From Fidelibacterota bacterium (GTDB taxonomy: Bacteria > Fidelibacterota > UBA2242), in contig JAFGXZ010000293.1 in the NCBI GenBank assembly GCA_016936335.1, forward strand, positions 1-6,531: a DNA stretch of 6,531 nt, written 5' to 3'. The notes beneath the pieces were generated by a model, which did not search any database, was not told where the DNA came from, and was given only the letters and a program-made list of their open reading frames with translations. Positions 1-6,531 of the stretch are shown one piece after another (the stretch's first letter is position 1; each line of letters begins with the position of its first letter). The position numbers were made by a program, and so were the translations under genes.

Positions 1-446
1 TATTGTCTATCAACGGTGTATTCAATATTGAGAACACCATTGACTCTTTGCCCGACCACATCGTATTCGATAGGTTTACTCTGCCAATAGGGAATTCGAT
101 TGACAAAATACTCCGTTCCCTTGTGGTGAATCAGTGAATCTTTTAAAACATCTTTAAATTCGTCCAACGAGCAATATATCTGTTCTTTTTCACTGACTGA
201 TAGGACTTTCGGAATATTAACATTCCCATTGGTGATTGTCATTATCGAGCCGTCACTGTTCTTTTTAATCTGTGTCCTGATTCCTTTCCTGTAGGCAATC
301 GCAGTATAGATCTTGTTAAATGCTGCCCAGAAAAGGAAGTATAACTGAAACAGGTGACTTCCGTCTCTGCGGGCTCGAATTCTCTGAGCTGTTTCAATCA
401 TTGAATAGGCAATCTGAATATCTTGTTTTCGTAGTGTGCTTGTCAT
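1..446 (-). CDS. Truncated uncharacterised protein, possible HEPN-superfamily N-terminal region (runs off left edge)
   Basis: An open frame starts with ATG at 446-444 and stays open for 148 codons to the window edge, so the C-terminal part is missing. The coding call rests on the unbroken frame, the start codon and the AAAGGA ribosome binding site 10 bases upstream. Residues 5-30 look like an amphipathic helix. It is followed at about residues 33-52 by a hydrophobic aromatic helix with FLFWAAFNKIY. That F-x2-W-x-AFN-x-[IL]-Y pattern is familiar from uncharacterised HEPN-type proteins. Residues 60-148 are more polar and strand-like, ending near NIEYTVDRQ. The RNase-type R-x4-6-H signature of active HEPN proteins is not visible; it may lie beyond the edge or be absent. 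Many HEPN proteins belong to toxin-antitoxin or defence systems, but nothing here proves that. GC is about 39-40% by hand count, lower than sampled parts of the operon to the right. The HEPN assignment is a guess (about 0.35); that this is a gene is likely. Confidence 0.8.
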   Translation of the reverse strand, partial: MTSTLRKQDIQIAYSMIETAQRIRARRDGSHLFQLYFLFWAAFNKIYTAIAYRKGIRTQIKKNSDGSIMTITNGNVNIPKVLSVSEKEQIYCSLDEFKDVLKDSLIHHKGTEYFVNRIPYWQSKPIEYDVVGQRVNGVLNIEYTVDRQ

Positions 447-456
447 GTTATTTTAA

Positions 457-462
457 TCCTTT
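457..462 (-). promoter_or_regulatory. Ribosome binding site AAAGGA of the truncated HEPN-like gene
   Basis: On the minus strand AAAGGA is followed by ten bases (TTAAAATAAC) and then the ATG at 446-444. This is a near-standard Shine-Dalgarno site and fixes the start of the truncated gene. Its 5' end overlaps one copy of a TATCAAA direct repeat. Confidence 0.7.
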
Positions 463-476
463 GATACTGTTTGATA
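460..476 (-). repeat. Two 7-bp direct repeats (TATCAAA) in the leader of the HEPN-like gene
   Basis: On the minus strand the sequence reads TATCAAA-CAG-TATCAAA. The two identical 7-mers (476-470 and 466-460) are offset by exactly 10 bases, about one helical turn. The proximal copy overlaps the ribosome binding site. The geometry fits a small operator or an RNA-binding site, but a short AT-rich repeat can occur by chance, so the regulatory reading is inference only. Confidence 0.3.
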
Positions 477-498
477 ATGGTAATGCCATATGTTCTGA

Positions 499-535
499 CC
501 GAAATATTTAGATTAAAATATGCTTAAATATCCGG
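499..535. repeat. Imperfect inverted repeat spanning the MATE stop codon
   Basis: Left arm CCGAAATATTTA (499-510) and right arm TAAATATCCGG (525-535) pair over ATATTTA and, after a one-base bulge, over CCG. The loop is 14 bases. The right arm contains the TAA stop of the MATE gene (526-524). On the minus strand the structure is followed by CGGTCAGAAC rather than a T run, so it is not a standard intrinsic terminator. It could be a weak stem at the mRNA 3' end or simply AT-rich chance. Confidence 0.2.
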
Positions 536-1963
536 AGTCGGAGTTTCAGCAAAATGGGAGGGCAGCCCTGGCGGCGGTGTTTCGATGACCCGCATGGATT
601 TCCATTTCCCACCAAGAAAGCGGAGATAGAATCCAATGCCTAGGGCAATGATATAGACGGTGACGATAATCCAGCCGACATAGATACTCTGTTTTAAAAC
701 AATCAAGGCCAGATAGCTTGGAATTATTAAAAGGACAATCGATAATACACTCAGCATGCGCATAACGAAGCGGGTATCACCGGCGCCTTTGATGGCAGAT
801 GCGAAAATAATATTAAAAGTATCGAATATCGAGTAAATTGCCACAAATCGAATCAGTACGATAACAATTTTTTGGATGGCAACCATTTCGCTGTTATTAG
901 CACCAGCCATGAAAGGTTTGATAAACATTTCCGGAACGCCAAGATAGAGTATTACCATAGTACTCATGTAAAAGATAGTGACGTGAAAACCGGAGTAGGC
1001 GCTTTTCTGCGCCAATTCGGGTTTATTGTCACCAAGGTACTGACCTACCATCACAGAGACTGCAATTCCAAAACCAATCATCGGCATGAAGGCGAGGTTA
1101 TTTATGTTGAATGTAATGTTCGTTGCTGCCAGAGAATCCTGGCCAAGTTTGCCAACGATAAACAGAAATGCCGTAAAACCGGCCATATCGATGAAAAACT
1201 GGACACCGTTAGGGAAACCGTAATAGACCAGGCGTTTAAAGAGTTGCAGATTCGGCTTGTAGCCGCTGAGTGTGCAATATTCTTTACAAAAGGATGGGCG
1301 GACGATAATAACGGTGTAAATTACAAAGGTGACAACACCGGAAAGTACAGTGGCGATTGCAGCGCCCCTGATACCCATTTCCGGAAAACCGCCATTACCA
1401 AAAATCAGAAAATAATCGAAGACTATATTTACCAGGGTCGCAATCATGTTGATCCACATCAACGGCCAGGTTTTACCCCGACCACTGAAAAAACTGGAAA
1501 ATGCCGACGACGCAATTGCTGGAAAAGCACCCAGACATAGAACTTGAAAATAAATGATCTCGAGTTTCTGAATTTCCATTTCGTGGCCAATGAAGCCGAA
1601 AATAGGTTTTGCCAGAGGAATCAGAATTAAATGGACGATTCCGCCAATCACCGCAATATAAATGCCCTGCCAGACAATCGGTCCGATATTTTTAAATTGC
1701 TTTGATCCGAAATACTGGGCGACAAATGTGTTGATATAACTAGCCGTGCCGATGAAAAGGGTCATGATCGTAAAATTAAAAATACCCGCTGGCATGGCTG
1801 CAGCAATGGATTCCGGTGAGTACCAGGTCAGGAACATTCGATCGACAAAATGTTGAATTGACCAGGCGCTGGTGCTTAGAATCAGTGGAATCGCGATTTT
1901 CAGTAATTCCCGGTAACCGGCCGGGGCATAATAGCGGCTCTTAATTTTTTCTATGAGAGACAT
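524..1963 (-). CDS. MATE-family multidrug/cation antiporter
   Basis: This is a 479-residue, very hydrophobic polytopic membrane protein of the usual size for 12-helix MATE transporters. These export organic cations, drugs or metabolites across the inner membrane in exchange for Na+ or H+. Numbered from the ATG at 1963, TM1 carries a conserved-type Asp in FVDRMFL (D41). The end of the N-terminal half has the hallmark block NIVFDYFLIFG then FPEMGIRGAAIAT (about 179-205). The second half has FGIAVSVMVGQYLG (about 298-311) and, near TM10-11, SAIKGAGDTRF (about 389-399). The tail is proline-rich and probably cytoplasmic (about 463-479). The substrate cannot be read from sequence, and the NorM versus DinF subgroup was not resolved. 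A longer frame begins with TTG at 1978 (five extra residues, MSLST). Neither start has a clear Shine-Dalgarno site, so ATG was preferred. The gene is divergent from the operon at 2101 and lies 77 bases upstream of the truncated HEPN-like gene on the same strand. Confidence 0.93.
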   Translation of the reverse strand: MSLIEKIKSRYYAPAGYRELLKIAIPLILSTSAWSIQHFVDRMFLTWYSPESIAAAMPAGIFNFTIMTLFIGTASYINTFVAQYFGSKQFKNIGPIVWQGIYIAVIGGIVHLILIPLAKPIFGFIGHEMEIQKLEIIYFQVLCLGAFPAIASSAFSSFFSGRGKTWPLMWINMIATLVNIVFDYFLIFGNGGFPEMGIRGAAIATVLSGVVTFVIYTVIIVRPSFCKEYCTLSGYKPNLQLFKRLVYYGFPNGVQFFIDMAGFTAFLFIVGKLGQDSLAATNITFNINNLAFMPMIGFGIAVSVMVGQYLGDNKPELAQKSAYSGFHVTIFYMSTMVILYLGVPEMFIKPFMAGANNSEMVAIQKIVIVLIRFVAIYSIFDTFNIIFASAIKGAGDTRFVMRMLSVLSIVLLIIPSYLALIVLKQSIYVGWIIVTVYIIALGIGFYLRFLGGKWKSMRVIETPPPGLPSHFAETPTPDI

Positions 1964-1978
1964 AGTTGATAGGCTCAA

Positions 1979-2100
1979 TTTTAACGTTCGGAAAAATACA
2001 ACAGGTGAGTATTAAAGTCCATTATTAAATTTGGATTCACGATTGATTTAAAGAGGATTGAATCGTAATTTAAGCATCCTGTTTAAATGTGTGAATAAGG
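1979..2100. promoter_or_regulatory. Divergent intergenic region; promoters expected for MATE gene and protease-mltG-pcrA operon
   Basis: These AT-rich bases separate two divergently read genes, so both promoters should lie here or just inside the flanking genes. The best + strand guess is TTGATT (2043-2048) and TAATTT (2066-2071) with a 17-base spacer. It matches the sigma-70 consensus only 4/6 and 3/6. On the minus strand an AATAAT-like -10 lies near 2025-2030 without a good -35. AAGAGGA (2051-2057) resembles a Shine-Dalgarno site but is over 40 bases from the protease start. No precise promoter is supported. Confidence 0.35.
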
Positions 2101-3147
2101 ATGGATGATTATAAAAAACAGCAGATTTTAATTGTATTCAGTAACTGGATGCAGGTGACAGAAGTCAGGGAAAGTAAACATTCTCTGATCATTTCCGGTT
2201 TTCTGAAACCCGGTGAGACAGCTGATGCAATTCGACTGAAAGCAAAACAGCTGGCGCCTCATATTCGCCATGCCCGAGAGGGATATACAGATGTATTTAC
2301 AATCCGGTTCCAGAAAACAATATTTGGAATTCCACGGATCAACCTGCTCTTATTCATCGCAACGATTTTTACCACATTGTTTGCCGGCGCTTTGATGGAA
2401 GGCGTTAATCCGCTGGCGAGTCCGCTGACTCTGTTCCAGGGTGTTCCTTTCTCGGTAACATTACTGTTAATTCTGGGTGTGCATGAAACCGGGCATTTTC
2501 TATTGGCCCGTAAAAATCATGTCGATGCCACGCTGCCTTATTTTTTACCAGCCCCGACAATCATTGGGACATTCGGGGCCTTTATTAAAATGCGTTCTCC
2601 GGTACGCCGTCGTCGGGCGCTGGTTGAAATCGGCGCTGCCGGTCCGATCGCGGGTTTTCTGGTAGCGGTACTGGCACTTTTTATCGGGTTATCCCTGTCG
2701 ACTGTAACACCGAAGTTAACAGAGATGGGAGTTCAACTTGGTGAATCAATCCTAATGAAAATCGCTACAGCAATTATCTATCCGGGATTGTCGGATCAGA
2801 TGGACATCATGCTACACCCTGTGGCCTTTGCAGCCTGGATCGGCATGCTGGTAACCATGCTGAATCTGCTTCCCATAGGACAACTGGATGGTGGTCATAT
2901 TGCCTACGCACTTTTAGGCAAATGGTATCAGAAAATTGCCTGGAGTGCCTTGGGCGGAATATTGATTTTAAGCATTTTTTCGCCGAACTGGCTGGTCTGG
3001 GCGGTCCTGGTTTATTTTCTGACCCGTATGAAGCATCCGCCGATCATGGACGAAGATGCACCGGTAACAAGGTATGAAAAAACGATTGGCATTGTAACAT
3101 TGCTGATCTTTATCCTGACATTTATTCCGATTCCGTTTAAATTTTAG
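2101..3147 (+). CDS. Site-2 protease family (M50) intramembrane zinc metalloprotease
   Basis: This 348-residue protein should cleave substrates within or next to the membrane. The zinc and catalytic motif HETGH is at 128-132 (H128, E129, H132) in a transmembrane helix. The second M50 signature, GQLDGGH, is at 260-266, with D263 the expected third zinc ligand. Between them lie PYFLPAP (146-152), GTFGAFIKMRSP (156-167) and IGAAGPIAGF (177-186). These features recall the EGY/plant-chloroplast-like and cyanobacterial S2P branch rather than RseP, and no PDZ domain is present. Residues 1-75 are a soluble region; hydrophobic segments fall near 80-97, 116-137, 175-200, 238-260, 282-308 and 327-345. 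ATG at 2101 is the only reasonable start because an in-frame TGA lies at 2092-2094. AAGG directly abuts it, too close for a normal ribosome binding site. It ends with TAG nine bases before mltG and is probably the first gene of the operon. Its substrate is unknown. Confidence 0.92.
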   Translation: MDDYKKQQILIVFSNWMQVTEVRESKHSLIISGFLKPGETADAIRLKAKQLAPHIRHAREGYTDVFTIRFQKTIFGIPRINLLLFIATIFTTLFAGALMEGVNPLASPLTLFQGVPFSVTLLLILGVHETGHFLLARKNHVDATLPYFLPAPTIIGTFGAFIKMRSPVRRRRALVEIGAAGPIAGFLVAVLALFIGLSLSTVTPKLTEMGVQLGESILMKIATAIIYPGLSDQMDIMLHPVAFAAWIGMLVTMLNLLPIGQLDGGHIAYALLGKWYQKIAWSALGGILILSIFSPNWLVWAVLVYFLTRMKHPPIMDEDAPVTRYEKTIGIVTLLIFILTFIPIPFKF

Positions 3148-3156
3148 AACCCTGAT

Positions 3157-4224
3157 ATGGATAAATTAAAGGTCGAAAGAATTAAAAAATTTCTAGAGGA
3201 TGTTAATGAGAATAATTACGTCTTTGTTGCCATAATACTGGTCGCAATTCTCGTGACATTACGGTTATTTATCATTTTTACACCTGTCAATATTCATCCT
3301 CAACAAATGAAGATTATTATTCCCAAGGGTGCTAATCTAAGCCAGATCGCCAATCAGTTAGCCGATCAAGGAATTTTAAATAATCCCAAATCCTTTGTTC
3401 TCGCGGCGCATTTAATGTTAAAGAACCGACAGATGAAAGCCGGGTTTTTTAACCTTCAGGACGTCAGGGATTACCGTTCTCTGATTCGCACACTGTCAAC
3501 GTCTCAGGTGCATACCGTGAAAGTTATGATTCCGGAAGGTTACCAGGCTAAGCAAATTGCCCAATTGGTTGCCAGCCATCTGAATTTTGAAGCCCATGAG
3601 TTTATCCGTTTAATTGACGATAAGAGTCTATTGACCGATCTGGGAATAGAGTCGCCGACAGTGGAAGGGTATCTCTTTCCCGAGACCTATTATTTTAACG
3701 ATTCCGATACTCCTGAAGATGTGATCCGACGAATGATTGGGCATTTCAATGAAATGGTGACTGATTCCGTATTACAGGCAATTAACGCATCCAGACGTAC
3801 ACTCCATGAAGTATTGACCCTGGCATCAATTGTCGAAGGTGAGTGTATGGTGGACGATGAACGTCCGCTGGTGGCTTCGGTCTATGTTAACCGCCTGAAA
3901 AAACGGATGCGTCTGGAATCTGATCCGACGATCCAATATATCATTCCCGACGGGCCGCGCCGACTATTGAAAGCCGATCTTGAGATTCAATCTCCCTACA
4001 ATACATATCGCAACAGAGGTTTACCGCCCGGACCGATCAATAATCCCGGCATCAAGTCAATCCTTGCGGCCACCTGGCCGGCTGAAACCGGATATCTCTA
4101 CATGGTTGCGGTTGGTGACGGAACGCACTCATTTCACAACGATTATGACAGTTTTTTACGGGCAAAACGACAATTCCAGCGTGTTCGTAGACAGGTAGCC
4201 CGGAACACAAATAAAGGAAAATAG
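3157..4224 (+). CDS. mltG: Endolytic murein transglycosylase MltG (YceG family)
   Basis: MltG is an inner-membrane lytic transglycosylase that cuts nascent glycan strands, leaving 1,6-anhydroMurNAc ends, and is thought to set glycan chain length. The 355-residue length is typical. Residues 1-20 are cytoplasmic and charged, 21-42 form the single membrane anchor, and the rest faces the periplasm. A LysM-like part covers about 50-140, including IPKGANLSQIANQLADQGI (55-73) and IPEGYQAKQIAQLV (125-138). The YceG catalytic part follows: EGYLFPETYYF (170-180), ASIVEGE (223-229) with the catalytic-type glutamates E227 and E229, SVYVNRL (241-247), MRLESDPTIQY (251-261), YNTYRNRGLPPGPINNPG (281-298) and a final HSFHNDY (324-330). 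All expected motifs are present. The start at 3157 lies just ahead of the anchor helix. No Shine-Dalgarno site precedes it (AACCCTGAT follows the protease TAG), so translation may depend on coupling to the upstream gene. It is in the same frame as both operon neighbours and stops with TAG three bases before the helicase start. Confidence 0.96.
   Translation: MDKLKVERIKKFLEDVNENNYVFVAIILVAILVTLRLFIIFTPVNIHPQQMKIIIPKGANLSQIANQLADQGILNNPKSFVLAAHLMLKNRQMKAGFFNLQDVRDYRSLIRTLSTSQVHTVKVMIPEGYQAKQIAQLVASHLNFEAHEFIRLIDDKSLLTDLGIESPTVEGYLFPETYYFNDSDTPEDVIRRMIGHFNEMVTDSVLQAINASRRTLHEVLTLASIVEGECMVDDERPLVASVYVNRLKKRMRLESDPTIQYIIPDGPRRLLKADLEIQSPYNTYRNRGLPPGPINNPGIKSILAATWPAETGYLYMVAVGDGTHSFHNDYDSFLRAKRQFQRVRRQVARNTNKGK
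4213..4218 (+). promoter_or_regulatory. Ribosome binding site AAAGGA supporting the TTG start of the helicase gene
   Basis: AAAGGA lies inside the last codons of mltG and is nine bases upstream of TTG 4228-4230, an optimal distance. The only in-frame codon between the mltG TAG and this TTG is AAT, so no upstream ATG or GTG is possible. The site and the immediate LNAQQKSAV homology together fix the TTG start. Confidence 0.75.
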
Positions 4225-4227
4225 AAT

Positions 4228-6396
4228 TTGGATGCTCTGAAAGGTTTAAATGCTCAGCAGAAAAGTGCTGTGGAATATATTGATGGTGCGCAGTTGATTT
4301 TTGCCGGTGCTGGCAGTGGTAAAACCAAAGTATTAACCCATAAAATTGCCTATCTTATAAAGTCCGGGATCGTTGCGCCCCAGAATATTCTGGCGGTTAC
4401 CTTTACAAATAAGGCCGCCCAGGAATTACGGGAAAGGGTCGAAGGTTTTGTCGGAAAACAGTCCGGTTTGATTCATATCGGGACATTTCATTCGATTTGT
4501 GCCCGGATATTGCGCCGTGAAATCGAACACCTGGATACTTATACCCGGTATTTCTCGATTTACGATGAAACCGATCAGAAGCAACTTCTAAAAAAAGTTG
4601 TCTACGATTCGAACCTGGATTTGGAAGGATTCTCACCGAAAAATATTCTGTCCCGGATTTCGTATCTCAAGAACTGGCTTACTAGTCCCGATGATTTCAA
4701 ACCGCGTCCGGGAGTGCGTTTTGAGTTTATTGTAAAAGGGGTATTTCCACTTTATCAGAAAGCATTGAAGCGCTCGAATGCCGTAGATTTTGATGATCTG
4801 CTGTTGCTGCCCTTACAATTATTCCAGGAAGTCCCTGAAATTCTTGAAAAATATCGACTGAAATATCAGTACATACTTGTTGATGAATATCAGGATACAA
4901 ACAAACCTCAATTCGATCTGATTGATAATCTGGCAAAAAATCACCGCAACGTGTGTGTGGTCGGCGATGACGACCAGAGCATTTACAGTTGGCGGGGCGC
5001 CAACGTGGAAAATATCCTGAAATTCGATGCCCACTATCCGGAATGCAAGGTGTTTAAACTCGAACAAAACTATCGCTCGACAAATAATATTCTCAAGGCT
5101 GCTTCCGAAGTGGTGGCAAATAATATTAACCGGGCTAAGAAGACACTTTGGTCGGATAAACCGGCAGGAGACCAGTTGGTCAGGATTGAAGCCGGCAGTG
5201 ATTATGATGAAGCTGCCTGCATTGCTGCTAACATTCAGCAGGAGATCATAAAAAAGAAACGGGTGTTCAAAGACTTCGCAATTCTATACCGCACCAATGC
5301 CCAGACCAGGATTCTGGAAGAAATCCTGAGGCGGAACAATATACCGTACAACATTATTGGCGGAGTAAAATTTTACGAGCGTAAAGAGATCAAAGATATT
5401 CTGGCTTATTTTTCCATCTTTTCCAATCCCCGGGATGATGTCAGCCTGCGCCGGATTCTGAATTTCCCACCTCGTGGCATTGGTGATCGTACTGTCAAAG
5501 AATTTGATGATTATGCAAACCAGAAAGGGATCACCCTTTTTGAAGCATTGGCCCATCTTGATGCTTTGGAGATGTCTTCCCGGGCAACGAATGCGGTTCG
5601 TGGATTTTTGGATGTGATCGAAAAAATCCGGTCATCCCGGAAAAAACTTGGTTTCGAGGAGTGGACGCGGGTCATTATCGATGAACTCGGACTGCGCAGC
5701 TTTTACAAAGAACAGAGTGGGGAAGAGGCTCTGCAACGCTTGGCCAATATTGATGAATTACTGAATGATATATCCGAGTATTGCAATTCCGTTGATAATG
5801 CCGACCTTGAAGGATACCTGGAAAAAGTGTCATTAATTACAAATATCGATGTCTGGGAAGATAAAAAGAATGCAGTTTCGCTGATGACCCTGCACAGCGC
5901 CAAAGGACTGGAATTTCCGGTTGTGTTTATTTGCGGACTAAATCAGGGACTTTTTCCCCTCGATCGGGATAATAGTGACAAGGCAGTGGAAGAAGAGCGC
6001 CGGCTGTTTTATGTTGGTCTGACCCGTGCAAAGGAGAAGGTGTTTCTGTCAACTGCCCAGCGACGAAACCGGGCCGGTGAAATGCAATATTTACCGGAAT
6101 CCATGTTTTTAAACGAGATTCCACGGGAGTTAATCGAAGTGAACTCCATGCGCGAAGGTGTCGTGTCGGTTTCCCGTCAACCACGAGTATCACGAAAATC
6201 CACCGGTACGGTTTTTAGCGGAACACCCTTTAAGAACTCGAAAGAGATTATACCCGGCGCGAGTGTTTCTCACAAAATATTCGGGATTGGTAAAGTGATA
6301 AATGTGACCGGTTCCGGGGAACGGGCAAAGCTGCAAATCTATTTTCGCAGCTGCGGTGCGAAAACAATCGTTGCCAAGTTTGTTACGTTAAATTAA
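4228..6396 (+). CDS. pcrA: PcrA/UvrD superfamily 1A 3'-5' DNA helicase
   Basis: An ATP-driven helicase used in nucleotide excision repair, mismatch repair, replication-fork clearance and removal of stalled RNA polymerase. The 722 residues match the usual PcrA/UvrD length. The motifs are intact and in order: Q-motif region LNAQQKSAV (7-15), Walker A AGAGSGKT (26-33), Ia AVTFTNKAAQELRERV (56-71), Walker B VDEYQDTN (218-225), motif III GDDDQSIYSWRGA (246-258), motif IV NYRS (281-284), motif V SLMTLHSAKGLEFPVV (551-566) and motif VI YVGLTRAK (595-602) with its arginine finger. The C-terminal block from about 676 (PGASVSHKIFGIGKV onward) is the Tudor-like PcrA/UvrD tail known to contact RNA polymerase. 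Its presence argues against Rep, which lacks it. Translation begins at TTG, supported by AAAGGA nine bases upstream. The gene is last in the operon, three bases after mltG. PcrA versus UvrD naming is a convention here; the two are not separable by eye. Confidence 0.96.
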   Translation: MDALKGLNAQQKSAVEYIDGAQLIFAGAGSGKTKVLTHKIAYLIKSGIVAPQNILAVTFTNKAAQELRERVEGFVGKQSGLIHIGTFHSICARILRREIEHLDTYTRYFSIYDETDQKQLLKKVVYDSNLDLEGFSPKNILSRISYLKNWLTSPDDFKPRPGVRFEFIVKGVFPLYQKALKRSNAVDFDDLLLLPLQLFQEVPEILEKYRLKYQYILVDEYQDTNKPQFDLIDNLAKNHRNVCVVGDDDQSIYSWRGANVENILKFDAHYPECKVFKLEQNYRSTNNILKAASEVVANNINRAKKTLWSDKPAGDQLVRIEAGSDYDEAACIAANIQQEIIKKKRVFKDFAILYRTNAQTRILEEILRRNNIPYNIIGGVKFYERKEIKDILAYFSIFSNPRDDVSLRRILNFPPRGIGDRTVKEFDDYANQKGITLFEALAHLDALEMSSRATNAVRGFLDVIEKIRSSRKKLGFEEWTRVIIDELGLRSFYKEQSGEEALQRLANIDELLNDISEYCNSVDNADLEGYLEKVSLITNIDVWEDKKNAVSLMTLHSAKGLEFPVVFICGLNQGLFPLDRDNSDKAVEEERRLFYVGLTRAKEKVFLSTAQRRNRAGEMQYLPESMFLNEIPRELIEVNSMREGVVSVSRQPRVSRKSTGTVFSGTPFKNSKEIIPGASVSHKIFGIGKVINVTGSGERAKLQIYFRSCGAKTIVAKFVTLN

Positions 6397-6400
6397 ATCG

Positions 6401-6531
6401 TCAGAGCTTTTCCGGGTCGCTTTCAAAACCGGACTGGTTGATATCCCTGATTTCGCCGGTATCACCATCGATTTCAAACACTTTCCAGAAATTGCCTTCT
6501 GTGCCCGGCGGCATTTTATACTCTTTCAACA
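6401..6531 (-). CDS. 3' end of an unrecognised gene, convergent with the helicase gene
   Basis: On the minus strand a frame enters from the right edge and runs 42 codons to a TGA at 6403-6401. The peptide includes MPPGTEGNFWKVFEIDGDTG, then EIRDINQSGFESDPEKL at the C-terminus. It is acidic (ten Asp/Glu against five Lys/Arg) and has a strand-turn-strand look around KVFEIDGDTGEIRDI. The family is not recognised. An in-frame ATG at 6514-6512, with AAAGAG six bases upstream on the minus strand, could start a separate 37-residue protein. It may equally be the tail of a larger gene cut by the window edge. Coding is inferred from the open frame, the protein-like composition and the tidy 4-base spacing to the helicase stop codon. 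Confidence 0.55.
   Translation of the reverse strand, partial: LKEYKMPPGTEGNFWKVFEIDGDTGEIRDINQSGFESDPEKL

Noticed and set aside
320..511. A 63-codon + strand open frame near the left edge.
   Set aside because: It is antisense to the truncated gene at 1-446, which has the better ribosome binding site and protein-like composition.
872..1540. A 222-codon + strand open frame inside the MATE gene.
   Set aside because: It is antisense to the strongly supported MATE gene, has no ribosome binding site I could see, and its polar, His/Lys/Thr-rich translation resembles no known protein. It is a shadow frame.
2039..2066. Inverted repeat ACGATT / AATCGT with a 16-base spacer upstream of the protease gene; considered as an operator.
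   Set aside because: Six-base arms at an unconstrained spacing are expected by chance in a region of this size, and nothing else supports a binding site.
2058..2108. A 16-codon leader frame (TTG start, TGA overlapping the protease start) preceded by AAGAGGA; considered as a coupled leader peptide.
   Set aside because: The SD-like sequence directly abuts the TTG, leaving no usable spacing, and no better start exists in that frame.
6342..6364. A perfect 8-bp inverted repeat, TTTTCGCA / TGCGAAAA with a 7-base loop, containing the palindrome CGCAGCTGCG; considered as a bidirectional terminator near the 3' end of the helicase gene.
   Set aside because: The T and A tracts are on the wrong sides for an intrinsic terminator in either direction, it lies in conserved coding sequence, and no T run follows the stem on either strand.

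Overview
The window looks like an ordinary bacterial chromosomal segment with a housekeeping three-gene cluster on the + strand, flanked on both sides by minus-strand genes. Base composition is moderate: a hand count gives about 39-40% GC over 1-446, and sampled lines of the helicase gene give mid-40s. The source cannot be named from sequence alone. The genes are bacterial in type (MltG, PcrA/UvrD, M50 site-2 protease, MATE). A member of the FCB group or a related Gram-negative lineage is possible, but this is only a weak impression. No RNA gene, insertion sequence, CRISPR array, attachment site or origin was seen.

Left part, minus strand (1-1963): a truncated reading frame runs off the left edge (start codon at 446, 148 codons visible). 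Its N-terminal helix pattern resembles uncharacterised HEPN-superfamily proteins. Upstream of it in the same direction lies a complete MATE-family multidrug/cation antiporter (524-1963, or to 1978 if a TTG start is used). The 77-base gap between them holds a good ribosome binding site and a pair of 7-bp direct repeats.

Central and right part, plus strand (2101-6396): three tightly spaced genes form a probable operon. They are a membrane-embedded site-2 metalloprotease (M50), the endolytic murein transglycosylase MltG, and a PcrA/UvrD superfamily 1 helicase. The gaps are 9 and 3 bases. All three lie in the same reading frame and are separated only by amber (TAG) stops. MltG acts on nascent peptidoglycan at the inner membrane, and PcrA/UvrD acts in DNA repair and at stalled RNA polymerase. 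The role of the protease is unknown. The cluster looks like shared housekeeping expression rather than one pathway.

Right edge, minus strand (6401-6531): the 3' end of another gene converges on the helicase gene with only 4 bases between stop codons. Its visible 42 residues are not recognised.

I found no convincing previously undescribed system. The items most worth a second look are the truncated HEPN-like gene with its leader repeats and the single-frame, amber-separated operon.
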